Shown: positions 1 to 8,811 of the stretch, one piece after another
Numbering within the stretch: position 1 is the first letter of the stretch
How the letters are laid out: every line of letters begins with the position of its first letter
Assembly (NCBI GenBank): GCA_041910015.1
Contig: JAYRRR010000077.1
Coordinates: forward strand, 1-64,000
Length of the DNA: 64,000 bases
From: RPQJ01 sp041910015
GTDB lineage: Bacteria > Pseudomonadota > Gammaproteobacteria > Steroidobacterales > Steroidobacteraceae
Reading direction: 5' to 3'
Program-made: the position numbers and the translations under genes
Notes under the pieces: model-generated
What the model saw: the letters and a program-made list of their open reading frames with translations, nothing else
Databases searched by the model: none
Told to the model about the DNA's origin: nothing

Positions 1-2
1 AC

Positions 3-674
3 AATGCCGATACCGCGGCGCGCGTCGCGGCGGACGTGCTGGTACGAGCCTGCAGCGACGCGATCGACGAACGCGGTCGTGCCGTGGTGGCGGTGAGCGG
101 CGGGACGACACCCTGGGCCATGCTGCGGGAGTTCGCCGCGAGCCCGCTGCCGTGGCCCGCGATCTACGTGGCGCAGGTGGACGAGCGCTGCGTCGGCGAG
201 GACGACCCGCGGCGCAACGGCGCACGACTGGAAGAGCTGCTCGTGCGACACGGCCCGCTGCCCGCAGCCAACCTGCTGCTCGTTCCCGCGGGCGCCGCGA
301 GCTGTGAACCCGCCGCGGCCCGTTACGCCGCGACGCTGCAGAAGCACTTCGGCGCGCCCGCAGTGTTCGATGTCGTGCAGCTCGGTCTCGGCGAGGACGG
401 GCACACGGCTTCGCTCGTCGCCGGGGATCCGGCCCTCGCCGTGGCGGATCGCGACGTCGCCGTGACGCGTCCCTATCACGGCACCGCGCGCATCACGCTG
501 ACGTATCCCGCGCTCGGCCGGGCCCGCCAACGGCTGTGGCTCGTCACGGGCTCCGGCAAGGCGCGTGCGGTGACCGAACTGCTCGACGCGCAAGGTTCGG
601 CACCGGCCATTGCGGTGGCGCGCGAGGCGACGACGGTGGTCGTCGACCGGGCCGCTGCACCAGGACGCGGTTGA
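3..674 (+). CDS. pgl: 6-phosphogluconolactonase (5' end outside window)
   Basis: Hydrolyses 6-phosphogluconolactone to 6-phosphogluconate in the oxidative pentose phosphate pathway (cytosol). The reading frame is open from base 3 with no stop and no convincing start, so the first residues lie left of the window; the GTG at 36 is an internal valine. Family motifs visible: the AVSGGTTPWAML phosphate-binding stretch, VDERCVGEDDPRRN, and LGLGEDGHTASL. About 223 residues are visible against a usual 230-240. It converges on gnd, the enzyme of the next pathway step, 35 bp away; zwf may lie upstream but cannot be seen. Confidence 0.9.
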   Translation, partial: NADTAARVAADVLVRACSDAIDERGRAVVAVSGGTTPWAMLREFAASPLPWPAIYVAQVDERCVGEDDPRRNGARLEELLVRHGPLPAANLLLVPAGAASCEPAAARYAATLQKHFGAPAVFDVVQLGLGEDGHTASLVAGDPALAVADRDVAVTRPYHGTARITLTYPALGRARQRLWLVTGSGKARAVTELLDAQGSAPAIAVAREATTVVVDRAAAPGRG

Positions 675-680
675 GGCGCT

Positions 681-703
681 CCCGGGGGCTGACGATCCCC
701 GGG
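681..703. terminator. GC-rich hairpin between convergent pgl and gnd
   Basis: CCCGGGG (681-687) pairs perfectly with CCCCGGG (697-703) around a 9-nt loop, in the 35-bp gap where pgl and gnd converge. There is no T-run on either side, so it may stall RNA polymerase or protect 3' ends rather than act as a classical intrinsic terminator. Confidence 0.4.
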
Positions 704-709
704 GGGGGA

Positions 710-1633
710 CTAGGGTGTCTCGTCCTGACGGATCGCGTGACCGCCAAACGACTGTCGCAGGCACGCGAGCAGCCGGTTCGCATAGCCGGCGTTGCCCTGG
801 CTCGCGAACCGCTCCATCAGGGCCAGCATCATGACCGGCGTCGGGATGCCCAGCTCGACCGCTTCGTGGGCCGTCCAGCGCCCCTCGCCCGAATCGGCCA
901 CGAACGGCGCCACGCCCTCGAGACCGGGGTTGCCCGCCAGAACGTCCGCCGCCAGGTCGAGCAGCCACGAGCGAATCACCGTGCCATGTCGCCACGCCTC
1001 GGCGATGGCCGGGACGTCGAGCGCCAGATCTGTCTTCGCATGCAGCAGGGCGAGACCCTCGGCATAGGCCTGCATCAGGCCGTACTCGATGCCATTGTGG
1101 ACCATCTTGGCGTAATGGCCGGCACCGGAGCGGCCGCAATGCACCCAGCCACGATCGGTGGCCGGCGCGAGCGAGCGCAGCACGGGTTCGACCGCGCGGA
1201 CAGCCGCCGCGTCGCCGCCGACCATCAGCCCGTAGCCGTTGTCGAGCCCCCACACACCGCCGGAGACGCCGGCATCCACGAAGCGCAGGCCGCGGGCGGC
1301 GAGTTGCTCCGCGCGACGCTGGCTGTCCTGGTAGCGGGCGTTCGCACCGTCGACGAGGGTGTCTCCCGGCGCGAGCCGAGGGACCAGACGCTGCAGAGTT
1401 TCTTCGGTCGAACTGCCTGCCGGCAGCATCAGCCAGACGACGCGTGGTTCGGGCAGGCGCGTGACCAGTTCCTCGAGCGTAAGGACGGCGGCGACGTTCG
1501 GCTCCGCGCCGAGCGCGTCGCGCGCCTCCGCGGCACGGTCCCAGACGATCACCGTATGTCCTGCCCGTGCGAGGCGCCGGCTCATGTTGCCGCCCATGCG
1601 GCCGAGGCCGATCATGCCGAGCGTCGTGCTCAC
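710..1633 (-). CDS. gnd: 6-phosphogluconate dehydrogenase, decarboxylating (short form)
   Basis: Oxidises 6-phosphogluconate to ribulose 5-phosphate and CO2. The protein has 307 residues, the size of the short GntZ/YqeC-type branch (about 300) rather than the 470-residue enterobacterial form; the short branch often prefers NAD, which is inference here. Motifs: N-terminal Rossmann GMIGLGRMGGNM, SGGVWGL in the middle, and the catalytic KMVHNGIEYGLMQ helix with the Lys and His-Asn pair. It starts at GTG 1633, whose GTGA overlaps the stop of the upstream DUF3079 gene, implying translational coupling. It faces pgl across a hairpin. Confidence 0.92.
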   Translation of the reverse strand: MSTTLGMIGLGRMGGNMSRRLARAGHTVIVWDRAAEARDALGAEPNVAAVLTLEELVTRLPEPRVVWLMLPAGSSTEETLQRLVPRLAPGDTLVDGANARYQDSQRRAEQLAARGLRFVDAGVSGGVWGLDNGYGLMVGGDAAAVRAVEPVLRSLAPATDRGWVHCGRSGAGHYAKMVHNGIEYGLMQAYAEGLALLHAKTDLALDVPAIAEAWRHGTVIRSWLLDLAADVLAGNPGLEGVAPFVADSGEGRWTAHEAVELGIPTPVMMLALMERFASQGNAGYANRLLACLRQSFGGHAIRQDETP

Positions 1634-1857
1634 TTCTGCCCCGCGAGCGGGCTGTCCGCTGTCGGGTCCGGCCCAGCTTCGGACGCGTCCAGACCGACTT
1701 CGAGCCAGTCGTCGCCGAAGATCTCGACGGGATGTTGCGTGCGGTCCGTGCCGTTGCCGCAGGCGAGGTCGTGCGGTGGACAGTATTTCGCGCAGCCCCA
1801 GCAGACCCGTTCCGGGTGGGCAGGGTGCAGCGGCAATTTCCTTCGTGCGGTGCTCAT
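1630..1857 (-). CDS. DUF3079 family small cysteine protein
   Basis: A 75-residue protein with the DUF3079 signature: basic start (ARRKLPLHPAHPER), then four cysteines in CX2CX3CX6C spacing (residues 19, 22, 26, 33), then a TQHPVEIFGDDW block. Function is unknown; the cysteine spacing suggests a small metal site. ATG 1857 is chosen because the conserved block starts just after it; the frame stays open upstream, but that part has no family similarity. It lies 88 bp after hemN and overlaps gnd by 4 bp, so the three may be co-transcribed. The last 20 residues look unconserved. Confidence 0.75.
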   Translation of the reverse strand: MSTARRKLPLHPAHPERVCWGCAKYCPPHDLACGNGTDRTQHPVEIFGDDWLEVGLDASEAGPDPTADSPLAGQK

Positions 1858-1945
1858 GGTCTCGCGCAGGGCGCAGCGTGACTGTACACGCGTACCTGCC
1901 CGGAATTCGACCCGCCGTCGGCGCGTGATCGCGCGGCGCGGGTTC

Positions 1946-3343
1946 TCAGATGGCCTTGCTGAAGCGCTGTCCCGACGCCTGCACGCTCGGCAGGTAGGCG
2001 TCGAACACCATCGCGAGGTGACGCAGCAGCAGGCGCCCCGCGGGCGTGACCTGCAGCCCCGGCTCGGCGAACTCCGCGAGCCCGTCGGCCACCAGCGGTT
2101 CGAGCGCGCCGAGTTCGGCCGCGAAGTACTCGCGGAAGCCGATGCCGTGGCGCTGCGCGGTGGCCGCGAAGTCGAGCACGCCGTAGCACATGATCTGCTG
2201 GATGACGTCGCGGCGGATGACGTCATCGCGCGTCATCGTGTAGCCGCGATGCACGGGCAGCTCGCCGCGGTCGAGCGCGCCGTAGTACTCCGGCAGCGTC
2301 TTGAGGTTCTGGATGTAGTTGTCGCCGACCTTGCCGATCGAGCTCACGCCGAGACCGACCAGGTCGAGGTAGCCGCGCGTCGAATAGCCCTGGAAGTTCC
2401 GGTGCAGCGTGCCGTTGCGCTGGGCGATCACCAGCTCGTCGTCGGGCAGCGCGAAGTGGTCCATGCCGATATAGACGTAGCCCGCCGCGGAGAGCTTCTC
2501 GATCGTCAGGCCGAGCAGCTTGAGCCGCGTCTCGGGCGTGGCGAGGTCCTCGACCTTGATCTGCCGCTGCGCCTTGAACATCTGCGGCAGGTGGGCGTAG
2601 CCGTAGACGGCGAACCGGTTCGGGCGCACCGACAGCACCGTGTCGAGGGTCTGGGCAAAGCCCGGCACCGACTGCCGGGGCAGGCCGTAGATCAGGTCGA
2701 CGCTGACGGAGTTGAACCCGCACGCGCGCGCGTCGTCGATCAGGCGCAGCGTGTCGGGCACGGACTGGATGCGGTTCACCGCCTCCTGGACCGCGGGATC
2801 GAAGTCCTGCACGCCGAGGCTGCAACGGTTGAAGCCGACGCGGTGGAGATCGCGCAGCGTGTCGCTGGTGATCGTGCGCGGATCGAGCTCGATCGAATAC
2901 TCGCGGTCGGGATGCGCGGACAACGTGAAGTGGCGGCCCAGCTTTTCGATCAGTTGCTCGATCTCGGCCGAGGTCAGGAACGTCGGCGTGCCGCCGCCAA
3001 AGTGCAACTGCTCGACCACACGCCCGCGGTCGTAGAGCCCGCCCTGCATCTCGATCTCGCGGTGCAGGCGAAAGAGATAGGCTTCGGCCTTGTCGTGGTT
3101 GCGCGTGATGACCTTGGTGCAGCCGCAGTAGAAGCACGGGCTCGAGCAGAACGGGATGTGGACGTACAGCGACAGCTGCCGCGGCGGCGCGTCCTGGTTG
3201 CTGGCCGCCACCACTGCGCGGTATTCGGGAATGCGGAACTTCTCGCTGAACTGGACCGCCGTGGGGTACGACGTGTAGCGCGGTCCCGAACGGTCGTAAC
3301 GTCGGACGAGGTCCTCGTCGAACCGGATCTGCTGCGAATTCAT
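1946..3343 (-). CDS. hemN: Oxygen-independent coproporphyrinogen III oxidase
   Basis: Radical-SAM enzyme that converts coproporphyrinogen III to protoporphyrinogen IX without oxygen, using two SAM per turnover (haem synthesis at low oxygen). 465 residues. The 4Fe-4S motif CX3CX2CXC is at residues 66-75 (CSSPCFYCGC), followed by GGGTPTFLT and ELDPRTIT. The N-terminal PRYTSYPTA segment separates true HemN from HemW-like paralogues. No FNR-box-like palindrome is obvious in the 216 bp upstream, so oxygen control cannot be argued from sequence. Probable first gene of a hemN-DUF3079-gnd unit. Confidence 0.95.
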   Translation of the reverse strand: MNSQQIRFDEDLVRRYDRSGPRYTSYPTAVQFSEKFRIPEYRAVVAASNQDAPPRQLSLYVHIPFCSSPCFYCGCTKVITRNHDKAEAYLFRLHREIEMQGGLYDRGRVVEQLHFGGGTPTFLTSAEIEQLIEKLGRHFTLSAHPDREYSIELDPRTITSDTLRDLHRVGFNRCSLGVQDFDPAVQEAVNRIQSVPDTLRLIDDARACGFNSVSVDLIYGLPRQSVPGFAQTLDTVLSVRPNRFAVYGYAHLPQMFKAQRQIKVEDLATPETRLKLLGLTIEKLSAAGYVYIGMDHFALPDDELVIAQRNGTLHRNFQGYSTRGYLDLVGLGVSSIGKVGDNYIQNLKTLPEYYGALDRGELPVHRGYTMTRDDVIRRDVIQQIMCYGVLDFAATAQRHGIGFREYFAAELGALEPLVADGLAEFAEPGLQVTPAGRLLLRHLAMVFDAYLPSVQASGQRFSKAI

Positions 3344-3559
3344 CGGTTGTCCTGCGTGACTCGTGGACCGGACGCCGGTGCGTCGTCAGCCCGGTGACGT
3401 CCGGGCGGTGGCCCGGGGCGAGACTGTGTCCGAGCGGCAGTTCCGTGGCAAGCCGCAGATGCCGCAGCCGTCGCGGTACACCCGGATGGGAGCAGCTTGC
3501 CGCCCGGTGGCGTGGCCCGATCCGCTAAGATCGCGGGATTGTCGTCGGAGGTTCCCGCC

Positions 3560-4612
3560 TTGACCAGCCTTGTCGTTGCCAACGCCACTCCCATCGAAAC
3601 GGACGTGCTCATCATCGGGGCCGGGCCCGCCGGGCTGTTCCAGGTCTTCGAACTCGGCCTGCTGGGCATCAAGGCCCACGTCGTCGACACGCTGCAGCAC
3701 CCCGGCGGCCAGTGCGCCGAACTCTACCCCGACAAGCCGATCTACGACATTCCGGCGCTGCCTGTCTGCGGCGCGCAGGAACTCGTCGACCGGCTCATGA
3801 AACAGATTGAACCGATGCATCCGGAGTTCCATTTCGGCGAGGAAGTGAGCGAACTGCAGCGTCAGGACGACGGGCGGTTCCGGTTGCGCACGTCGGCGGG
3901 CACGGTGTTCCTGGCGAAGACGGTGGTCATTGCGGCCGGGCTCGGTTCGTTCCAGCCCCGCCGGCTCGGCGTCGAGGGCTGCGATGCGCTCGAAGACCGG
4001 CAGGTCCACTACAAGGTCAAGAGTGCGGCCAACTTCCACGGCCAGCGGCTCGTGATCTTCGGTGGCGGCGACTCGGCGCTCGACTGGGTCATCGACCTGA
4101 ACGGCAAGGCGAAGAGCATCGTCCACGTGCACCGGCGCAACGAATTCCGCGCCGCGCCGGCATCCGTCGCGCGCATGCGCGAACTGGTCGCCGCCGGCAG
4201 GATGGAGTATGTCGAGGGCATCGCCTCGGCCATCCGGACCGAGGACGGGCGGCTCACCGGCGTCACGATCAAGCGCACGGATGGCCAGATGCAGGGCTTC
4301 GAGGCCGATCACCTGCTCGCGTTCTTCGGCCTGCACCCGAAGCTCGGTCCGATCGCCGAGTGGGGCTTCGAACTCGACAAGAAGGCGATCAAGGTCGACA
4401 CCGCGAAGTTCCAGACCAGCGTGCCGGGCATCTTCGCCATCGGCGACATCAACACCTATCCGGGCAAGAAGAAGCTGATCCTGAGTGGCTTCCACGAGGC
4501 GGCGCTCGCGGCATTCGCCATCGCCGAGCACCTCAACCCGGCGAAGAAAGTACATCTGCAGTACACGACGACGAGCCCCATCATGCAGAAGCGGCTCGGC
4601 GTATCGGAGTGA
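3560..4612 (+). CDS. Ferredoxin/flavodoxin--NADP+ reductase, type 2
   Basis: Flavoprotein of the thioredoxin-reductase fold that passes electrons between NADPH and ferredoxin or flavodoxin. The FAD dinucleotide motif IIGAGPAG lies near residues 17-24, the PGGQCAELYPDKPIYDIP block follows, the NADPH motif FGGGDSALDW is mid-protein, and FAIGDIN is near the C-terminus. No CxxC redox pair is seen, which separates it from thioredoxin reductase. TTG 3560 is chosen because GGAGG (3547-3551) sits 8 nt upstream and gives 350 residues, the family size; an earlier in-frame start at 3497 would add a non-homologous tail. tesB follows after 7 bp. Confidence 0.85.
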   Translation: MTSLVVANATPIETDVLIIGAGPAGLFQVFELGLLGIKAHVVDTLQHPGGQCAELYPDKPIYDIPALPVCGAQELVDRLMKQIEPMHPEFHFGEEVSELQRQDDGRFRLRTSAGTVFLAKTVVIAAGLGSFQPRRLGVEGCDALEDRQVHYKVKSAANFHGQRLVIFGGGDSALDWVIDLNGKAKSIVHVHRRNEFRAAPASVARMRELVAAGRMEYVEGIASAIRTEDGRLTGVTIKRTDGQMQGFEADHLLAFFGLHPKLGPIAEWGFELDKKAIKVDTAKFQTSVPGIFAIGDINTYPGKKKLILSGFHEAALAAFAIAEHLNPAKKVHLQYTTTSPIMQKRLGVSE

Positions 4613-4619
4613 GCCTGCC

Positions 4620-5492
4620 ATGACGCGGGTCCTCGCCGATCTCCTGCGGCTGCTCGACCTCGATCGGCTGGAGACCAACCTGTTCCGCGGCGAGAGCCGC
4701 GACATCGGCAGCCCGCAGGTGTTCGGCGGGCAGGTCCTCGGACAAGCGCTGATGGCGGCCTGCCGCACCGTCGATGCGGCGCGCCCGGTACATTCGCTGC
4801 ATGCCTATTTCCTGCGTCGGGGCGACTTCAATGCCCCGATCGTCTATGAGGTCGACCGCAGCCGGGACGGCGGCAGTTTCACGAGCCGTCGCGTGGTCGC
4901 GATCCAGCACGGCGAGCAGATCTTCCACCTTTCCGCATCGTTCCAGCTGGCCGAGGAGGGGCCGGACCATCAGGTGCCCATGCCACTGGTCGACGGCCCC
5001 GAAGCGCTGCCGGACCTCGCGGGCGCCATGCGCAGGCGTCTCGAGCGCATCGCACCGCAGCGGCGCAACTACTGGTCGCTCGAGCGTCCATTCGAGTTCC
5101 GCTCGGTCGAGACGATCGAGGAGGCCGGACCGCAGCCCGGCGTGCGGCACGTCTGGTTGCGCCTGGCCGGCCCGCTGCCGTCACCGGACCCGACGCTGCA
5201 GCGCTGCCTGCTGGCGTACGTGTCCGACCACCACCTGCTCGAGACGGCGACCCTGCCGCACGGTCTGTCGTTCTCGGCAGGCGACGTACGCATTGCGAGC
5301 ATCGATCACGCGATGTGGTTCCATCGTCCGTTCGACATCGCCGACTGGCACCTCTATGCGCTCGTCAGCCCGAGCAGCTCGGGGGCGCGCGGTCTCGCGT
5401 TCGGCCGGATCTTCGATCGCGCTGGCCGCCTCGTCGCCAGTACCGCGCAGGAAGGCCTGTTGCGCAGGGTGGCACACCGCGCCGCGCCGTAG
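4620..5492 (+). CDS. tesB: Acyl-CoA thioesterase II
   Basis: Double hot-dog thioesterase hydrolysing medium- and long-chain acyl-CoA to free acid and CoA. 290 residues against 286 for E. coli TesB. The N-terminal half has RGESRDIGSPQVFGGQVLGQA; the C-terminal half has ASIDHAMWFHRPF, containing the Asp of the catalytic set, and VASTAQEGLLR, containing the Gln. ATG 4620 lies 7 bp after the preceding reductase stop. It converges on the DUF748 gene with 7 bp between the stops. Confidence 0.92.
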   Translation: MTRVLADLLRLLDLDRLETNLFRGESRDIGSPQVFGGQVLGQALMAACRTVDAARPVHSLHAYFLRRGDFNAPIVYEVDRSRDGGSFTSRRVVAIQHGEQIFHLSASFQLAEEGPDHQVPMPLVDGPEALPDLAGAMRRRLERIAPQRRNYWSLERPFEFRSVETIEEAGPQPGVRHVWLRLAGPLPSPDPTLQRCLLAYVSDHHLLETATLPHGLSFSAGDVRIASIDHAMWFHRPFDIADWHLYALVSPSSSGARGLAFGRIFDRAGRLVASTAQEGLLRRVAHRAAP

Positions 5493-5499
5493 CGGGCGC

Positions 5500-8400
5500 T
5501 CACTTCACCGCGAGTTCGAGCCGCACCGCCGGCGGGTTGGCGCTGACCTTGCCGGCGCTCGTGACGAACACGCGCTCCGGCGCGAGCCCTGTTTCGCTCA
5601 GCAGCGCCTTCTCGATCGCTGCTCCGCGTGCCTGACCGAGTCGTTCGAGATCGCCAGGCAGCGGCGCGGCGCGTCTGCGCGCTTCGCCCGCGAGCCAGTC
5701 GAGCGAGCCCTGCAGTTCCTGCGCCTTGCGCTCCTTGCGCGAAAGCTCGTCGGGCGGCGTCACCGGCGGTGGCAGCACCGGCGCGGCGCCCGCCAGTTGC
5801 TCGTACAGCGCCTCGAGCACGTCGAGTCGCCGCTCCGGTTCGAGGGTGTCGAACGCCGGCAGTGCGGGCGTCTCGGCGCCGGCCTTGTGGCGGCCGCCGT
5901 GCAGGACCTTGGTCATGGCAAGGCCCAGCTCCTGGTCGTAGCGCGCCTGCGTGAGGGCCTGGCCATCCAGTTCCGCGTCGAAGCCGATCGGCACCTCGAG
6001 CCGCAGGTCGGTCTTGGGCGCGAGGCTCTTGCCCAGCGCGGCCAAATGCTCCGCCTGAGCGGCCTCGAGCGCCGATTGACCCGGCGCGAAATCGACGAAC
6101 TGCGCCTCTTCGGCGCCCTTGAACAGCGCGCCGAGCGCCTTGAATGGCGCGGTCACCGCCTTGGTGAGCACGTTCTTGATGATCTGCCAGACGATCGGGC
6201 CGATGCGGAACGTCGGATCGTCGAGCGTGCCCGCCACCGGGACGTCGAGGCTGATCACGCCGTCCGCGTCCTTGAGCAGCGACGTCGCGAACTTGACCGG
6301 CAGCGTGGCCTCGCTCTTCGCCGCCGTGGCCTCGCCCCATTCGAGCTGTTCGATACGTATGTTGTGTTGCGCGTTCAGCCGGCGTGATTCGATCGAGTAG
6401 TGCAGCTCCGTCGTCAGCTTGCCCTTGGCGATGTTGTACCCGGCGAACTTGCCGGAGTAGGGATTGAACACGGGCAGCGAGATGTTCTGGAACCTCAGGC
6501 CGATGTCGGTGTAGCGGTCGTAGGCGAACGGCTGCACCGTGCCGTCGATGTCGACCGGCGAGAATTCGCCGACGTTGCCGGTCAGCTTCACCGTCGCGCG
6601 CGAGTTCGGATCCGTGGACAGGCCCGTGACCCTGCCGCCGAGCCCCTGTACGGCCGCGGCGAAATTCGGCTGTATGCTGAAGTCGGCGAAGTCCATCGTG
6701 CCGCCCGTGATCGCGACCTCGCGGATGCGGATGGGCATGCCGGTCTCGACGAGCTTCGGCGCGGGCGGCGGGGGTACCTTCCTGCGGGCTTTGGCCGCGG
6801 CGGCCGCGGCTTCGTTCGCAGCGCGAATTTCCGTCCGGCTCTTCGTGCGCGAAGCCTCGGCTGCCTTGCCCGCCGCCGCGGCCTTGGCTGCCGCGACGGC
6901 CGCCGCCGTGCCTTCGGGGTCGAAGACGGCCGCGGCGTTGAGGACGCCGGCGGAGCTGACGATGACCCGCGCGAAGGGCTTCACGACCCCCACGCGGTCG
7001 ATGCTGAGCGCATCGGGTGCGAGTGTGAAACGCAGTTTGGTGAGATCGACGCGCTGGAAGTTGATGAAGTCCTGCTCCAGCGCATTGTCGATGGACCCGA
7101 AGTCCGCGATCGTCACGTCGCCGGCAAAAGCGAGTTCCGGCTGGGCGGCACCGGCCGGCGACATCGAAAAACGCCCCTTGGCGCCGACTGTGCCGCGGCG
7201 GATCGTGAGGTCGGTCGCGCCGCTGGCGTACGGTTGCAGTGTGGCGACCTCGAAGCCCGCGAGCGACAAGTCGACTTCGGCTGCCACCGGCTGCGGCACC
7301 ACCTGGCCCGCGCCTTCGATGCGGCCGCTGCCGTTGATCGATGCGTCGAACGCGACGGGCAGCGGCCGCGACAAATCCAGGCTCGCGTCACGCAGCGTGA
7401 CGTTCAGTGGCGTGATCGCGAAATGCGCGGCGGGTTCGACCTGACGGTCCTCGAAGTCGAGCGCCGCGGCCCGCAGCTCGATCGCTGCCACGCTCAACGC
7501 GGGTCCCCGGGCCGCCGATGACTCCGCTGCCGGTACCGTGGCGGTGGCGTCCGGAGCGGCCGTGGCGACCGCATTCGGGACGGCCGCGGCGGCGGCGGGC
7601 GGCGTCGACGACGCGGTTTCGGCCGGCGCCGTGGCGGGCGTCGCGGTGAAAAGACGCTGCAGGTTCAATACGCCGTCCGGTGCACGCCAGATGCGCGCGC
7701 GCAGTCCTTCGAGCGTGACGCGCCCGACGCCGACAGTTTGTGCCGGGACCGCGAGCTGCGTGTCGGTCAGCACGAGCGACGGGATCTCGACCCAGTCTTC
7801 CCCGGCATTCCGCGCCCGCAGGGTCACGTCGGTCAGCGCGATCCGCGGCAACACCACGCTGAGCGTGAGCTTTTCGGCGATCTTCAACTCGTACGTGCCC
7901 GCGAGATCGATCGTGCCCCTGGGGAGCAGGAACGGCAGGCCGTCGCCCGCGAACTCGGCGACCCCGGGCACGCGCAGGGCGGCGACGCTGAATTCGCCCG
8001 AGGACTCGATGGCGGGTTCGAGGGCGACGCGGCCCTTCCAGGCGAGCACCTCGTCGTGCGCGCTGCGTGCCTCGAGCCGGAAATCGCCGCCCTCCGGCGT
8101 GGTCCGGAAGTCATGGAGCGTGAAACTGACCGGTTCCAGATGGCGTTCGATCGGCTGCCGCCGCAACTGGTTGAGCAGACGCAGGGCACCCGAGGAAAGC
8201 GTGAGATGCTGGATCCAGACGGCGGGAAGCGGACCTTCCTCCCCGGCCTCGTCGTCCGGCGGCACGAGGTCGGCCAGGTTCACCGTCCCGTCGGAACGGA
8301 TGACGATGCGAACGTTCGGCTCATCGAGCGCGACCTCGCGGAACACGAAAGCGCGGTGCCACAGGGAGGAGATCTCGAAGTCGGCGAACAGGCGCGCGAA

Positions 8401-8655
8401 TGCGGTCATCGGCTGGCCGTCGACGTCGGGGAGGGCGACGTCGCGCACCTCGACCTGCAGCTTGAACGGGTGGATCGCGATCGCGCCGATCCGTAGTTCG
8501 CGGCCGTACGTCTCGCGCACGTAGTCGACGGCCTGGTTGCGCACGAGCCGTGGCGCAGCATAGAAGCCGAGCAGCGCGTACGCGCCGGCGAGCAGCCCCG
8601 CGACCGCCGCGAACCGGAACACGCGGCTCGCGAGGACCCGGCGCAGCGTGTCCAC
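5500..8655 (-). CDS. DUF748 (AsmA-like) envelope protein
   Basis: A 1,051-residue protein with one N-terminal membrane anchor (about residues 13-35) and a long beta-rich periplasmic body. The start (RNQAVDYVRETYGRELRIG...) and the C-terminal region (FKGAEEAQFVDFAPGQSAL) fit the DUF748 family, related to AsmA/YhdP-type envelope proteins, some of which are implicated in lipid traffic; a transport role here is inference. An Ala/Lys-rich low-complexity segment, about residues 585-635, ends in a PPPP stretch and probably links two folded halves. The start is GTG 8655; no strong ribosome-binding site is visible, so the N-terminus is the least certain part. Confidence 0.8.
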   Translation of the reverse strand: MDTLRRVLASRVFRFAAVAGLLAGAYALLGFYAAPRLVRNQAVDYVRETYGRELRIGAIAIHPFKLQVEVRDVALPDVDGQPMTAFARLFADFEISSLWHRAFVFREVALDEPNVRIVIRSDGTVNLADLVPPDDEAGEEGPLPAVWIQHLTLSSGALRLLNQLRRQPIERHLEPVSFTLHDFRTTPEGGDFRLEARSAHDEVLAWKGRVALEPAIESSGEFSVAALRVPGVAEFAGDGLPFLLPRGTIDLAGTYELKIAEKLTLSVVLPRIALTDVTLRARNAGEDWVEIPSLVLTDTQLAVPAQTVGVGRVTLEGLRARIWRAPDGVLNLQRLFTATPATAPAETASSTPPAAAAAVPNAVATAAPDATATVPAAESSAARGPALSVAAIELRAAALDFEDRQVEPAAHFAITPLNVTLRDASLDLSRPLPVAFDASINGSGRIEGAGQVVPQPVAAEVDLSLAGFEVATLQPYASGATDLTIRRGTVGAKGRFSMSPAGAAQPELAFAGDVTIADFGSIDNALEQDFINFQRVDLTKLRFTLAPDALSIDRVGVVKPFARVIVSSAGVLNAAAVFDPEGTAAAVAAAKAAAAGKAAEASRTKSRTEIRAANEAAAAAAKARRKVPPPPAPKLVETGMPIRIREVAITGGTMDFADFSIQPNFAAAVQGLGGRVTGLSTDPNSRATVKLTGNVGEFSPVDIDGTVQPFAYDRYTDIGLRFQNISLPVFNPYSGKFAGYNIAKGKLTTELHYSIESRRLNAQHNIRIEQLEWGEATAAKSEATLPVKFATSLLKDADGVISLDVPVAGTLDDPTFRIGPIVWQIIKNVLTKAVTAPFKALGALFKGAEEAQFVDFAPGQSALEAAQAEHLAALGKSLAPKTDLRLEVPIGFDAELDGQALTQARYDQELGLAMTKVLHGGRHKAGAETPALPAFDTLEPERRLDVLEALYEQLAGAAPVLPPPVTPPDELSRKERKAQELQGSLDWLAGEARRRAAPLPGDLERLGQARGAAIEKALLSETGLAPERVFVTSAGKVSANPPAVRLELAVK

Positions 8656-8776
8656 GTCAGGGCACCCGCGTGCCGAGGCGATCGATGGTGGACAGGTGCC
8701 GTTTCGTGAGTCTCTGGTTCATCTTCACGCACCCCATGGCGCCAGTGACCGCGGCCGCCGACTCACCCCCGAAACG

Positions 8777-8806
8777 ACTCTAGCGACCCATGCCGCCAGT
8801 CCGCAA
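8777..8806 (-). promoter_or_regulatory. Candidate sigma-70 promoter for the DUF748 gene
   Basis: On the minus strand TTGCGG (8801-8806) and TAGAGT (8777-8782) are 18 bp apart in the 156-bp gap upstream of the DUF748 start. Moderate match; the alternative is read-through from the dehydrogenase gene on the same strand. Confidence 0.35.
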
Positions 8807-8811
8807 CACCA

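Noticed and set aside
536..3397. Long plus-strand open frame of 953 codons
   Set aside because: It lies opposite gnd, DUF3079 and hemN, which have clear motifs. High GC makes long antisense frames common; its composition is Arg/Ala/Val-rich with no domain.
3344..3559. FNR box for hemN
   Set aside because: Looked for TTGAT-N4-ATCAA on both strands; nothing close enough was seen.
3386..4768. 460-codon minus-strand frame opposite the NADP reductase
   Set aside because: Low-complexity antisense translation; the plus strand has FAD and NADPH motifs and a ribosome-binding site.
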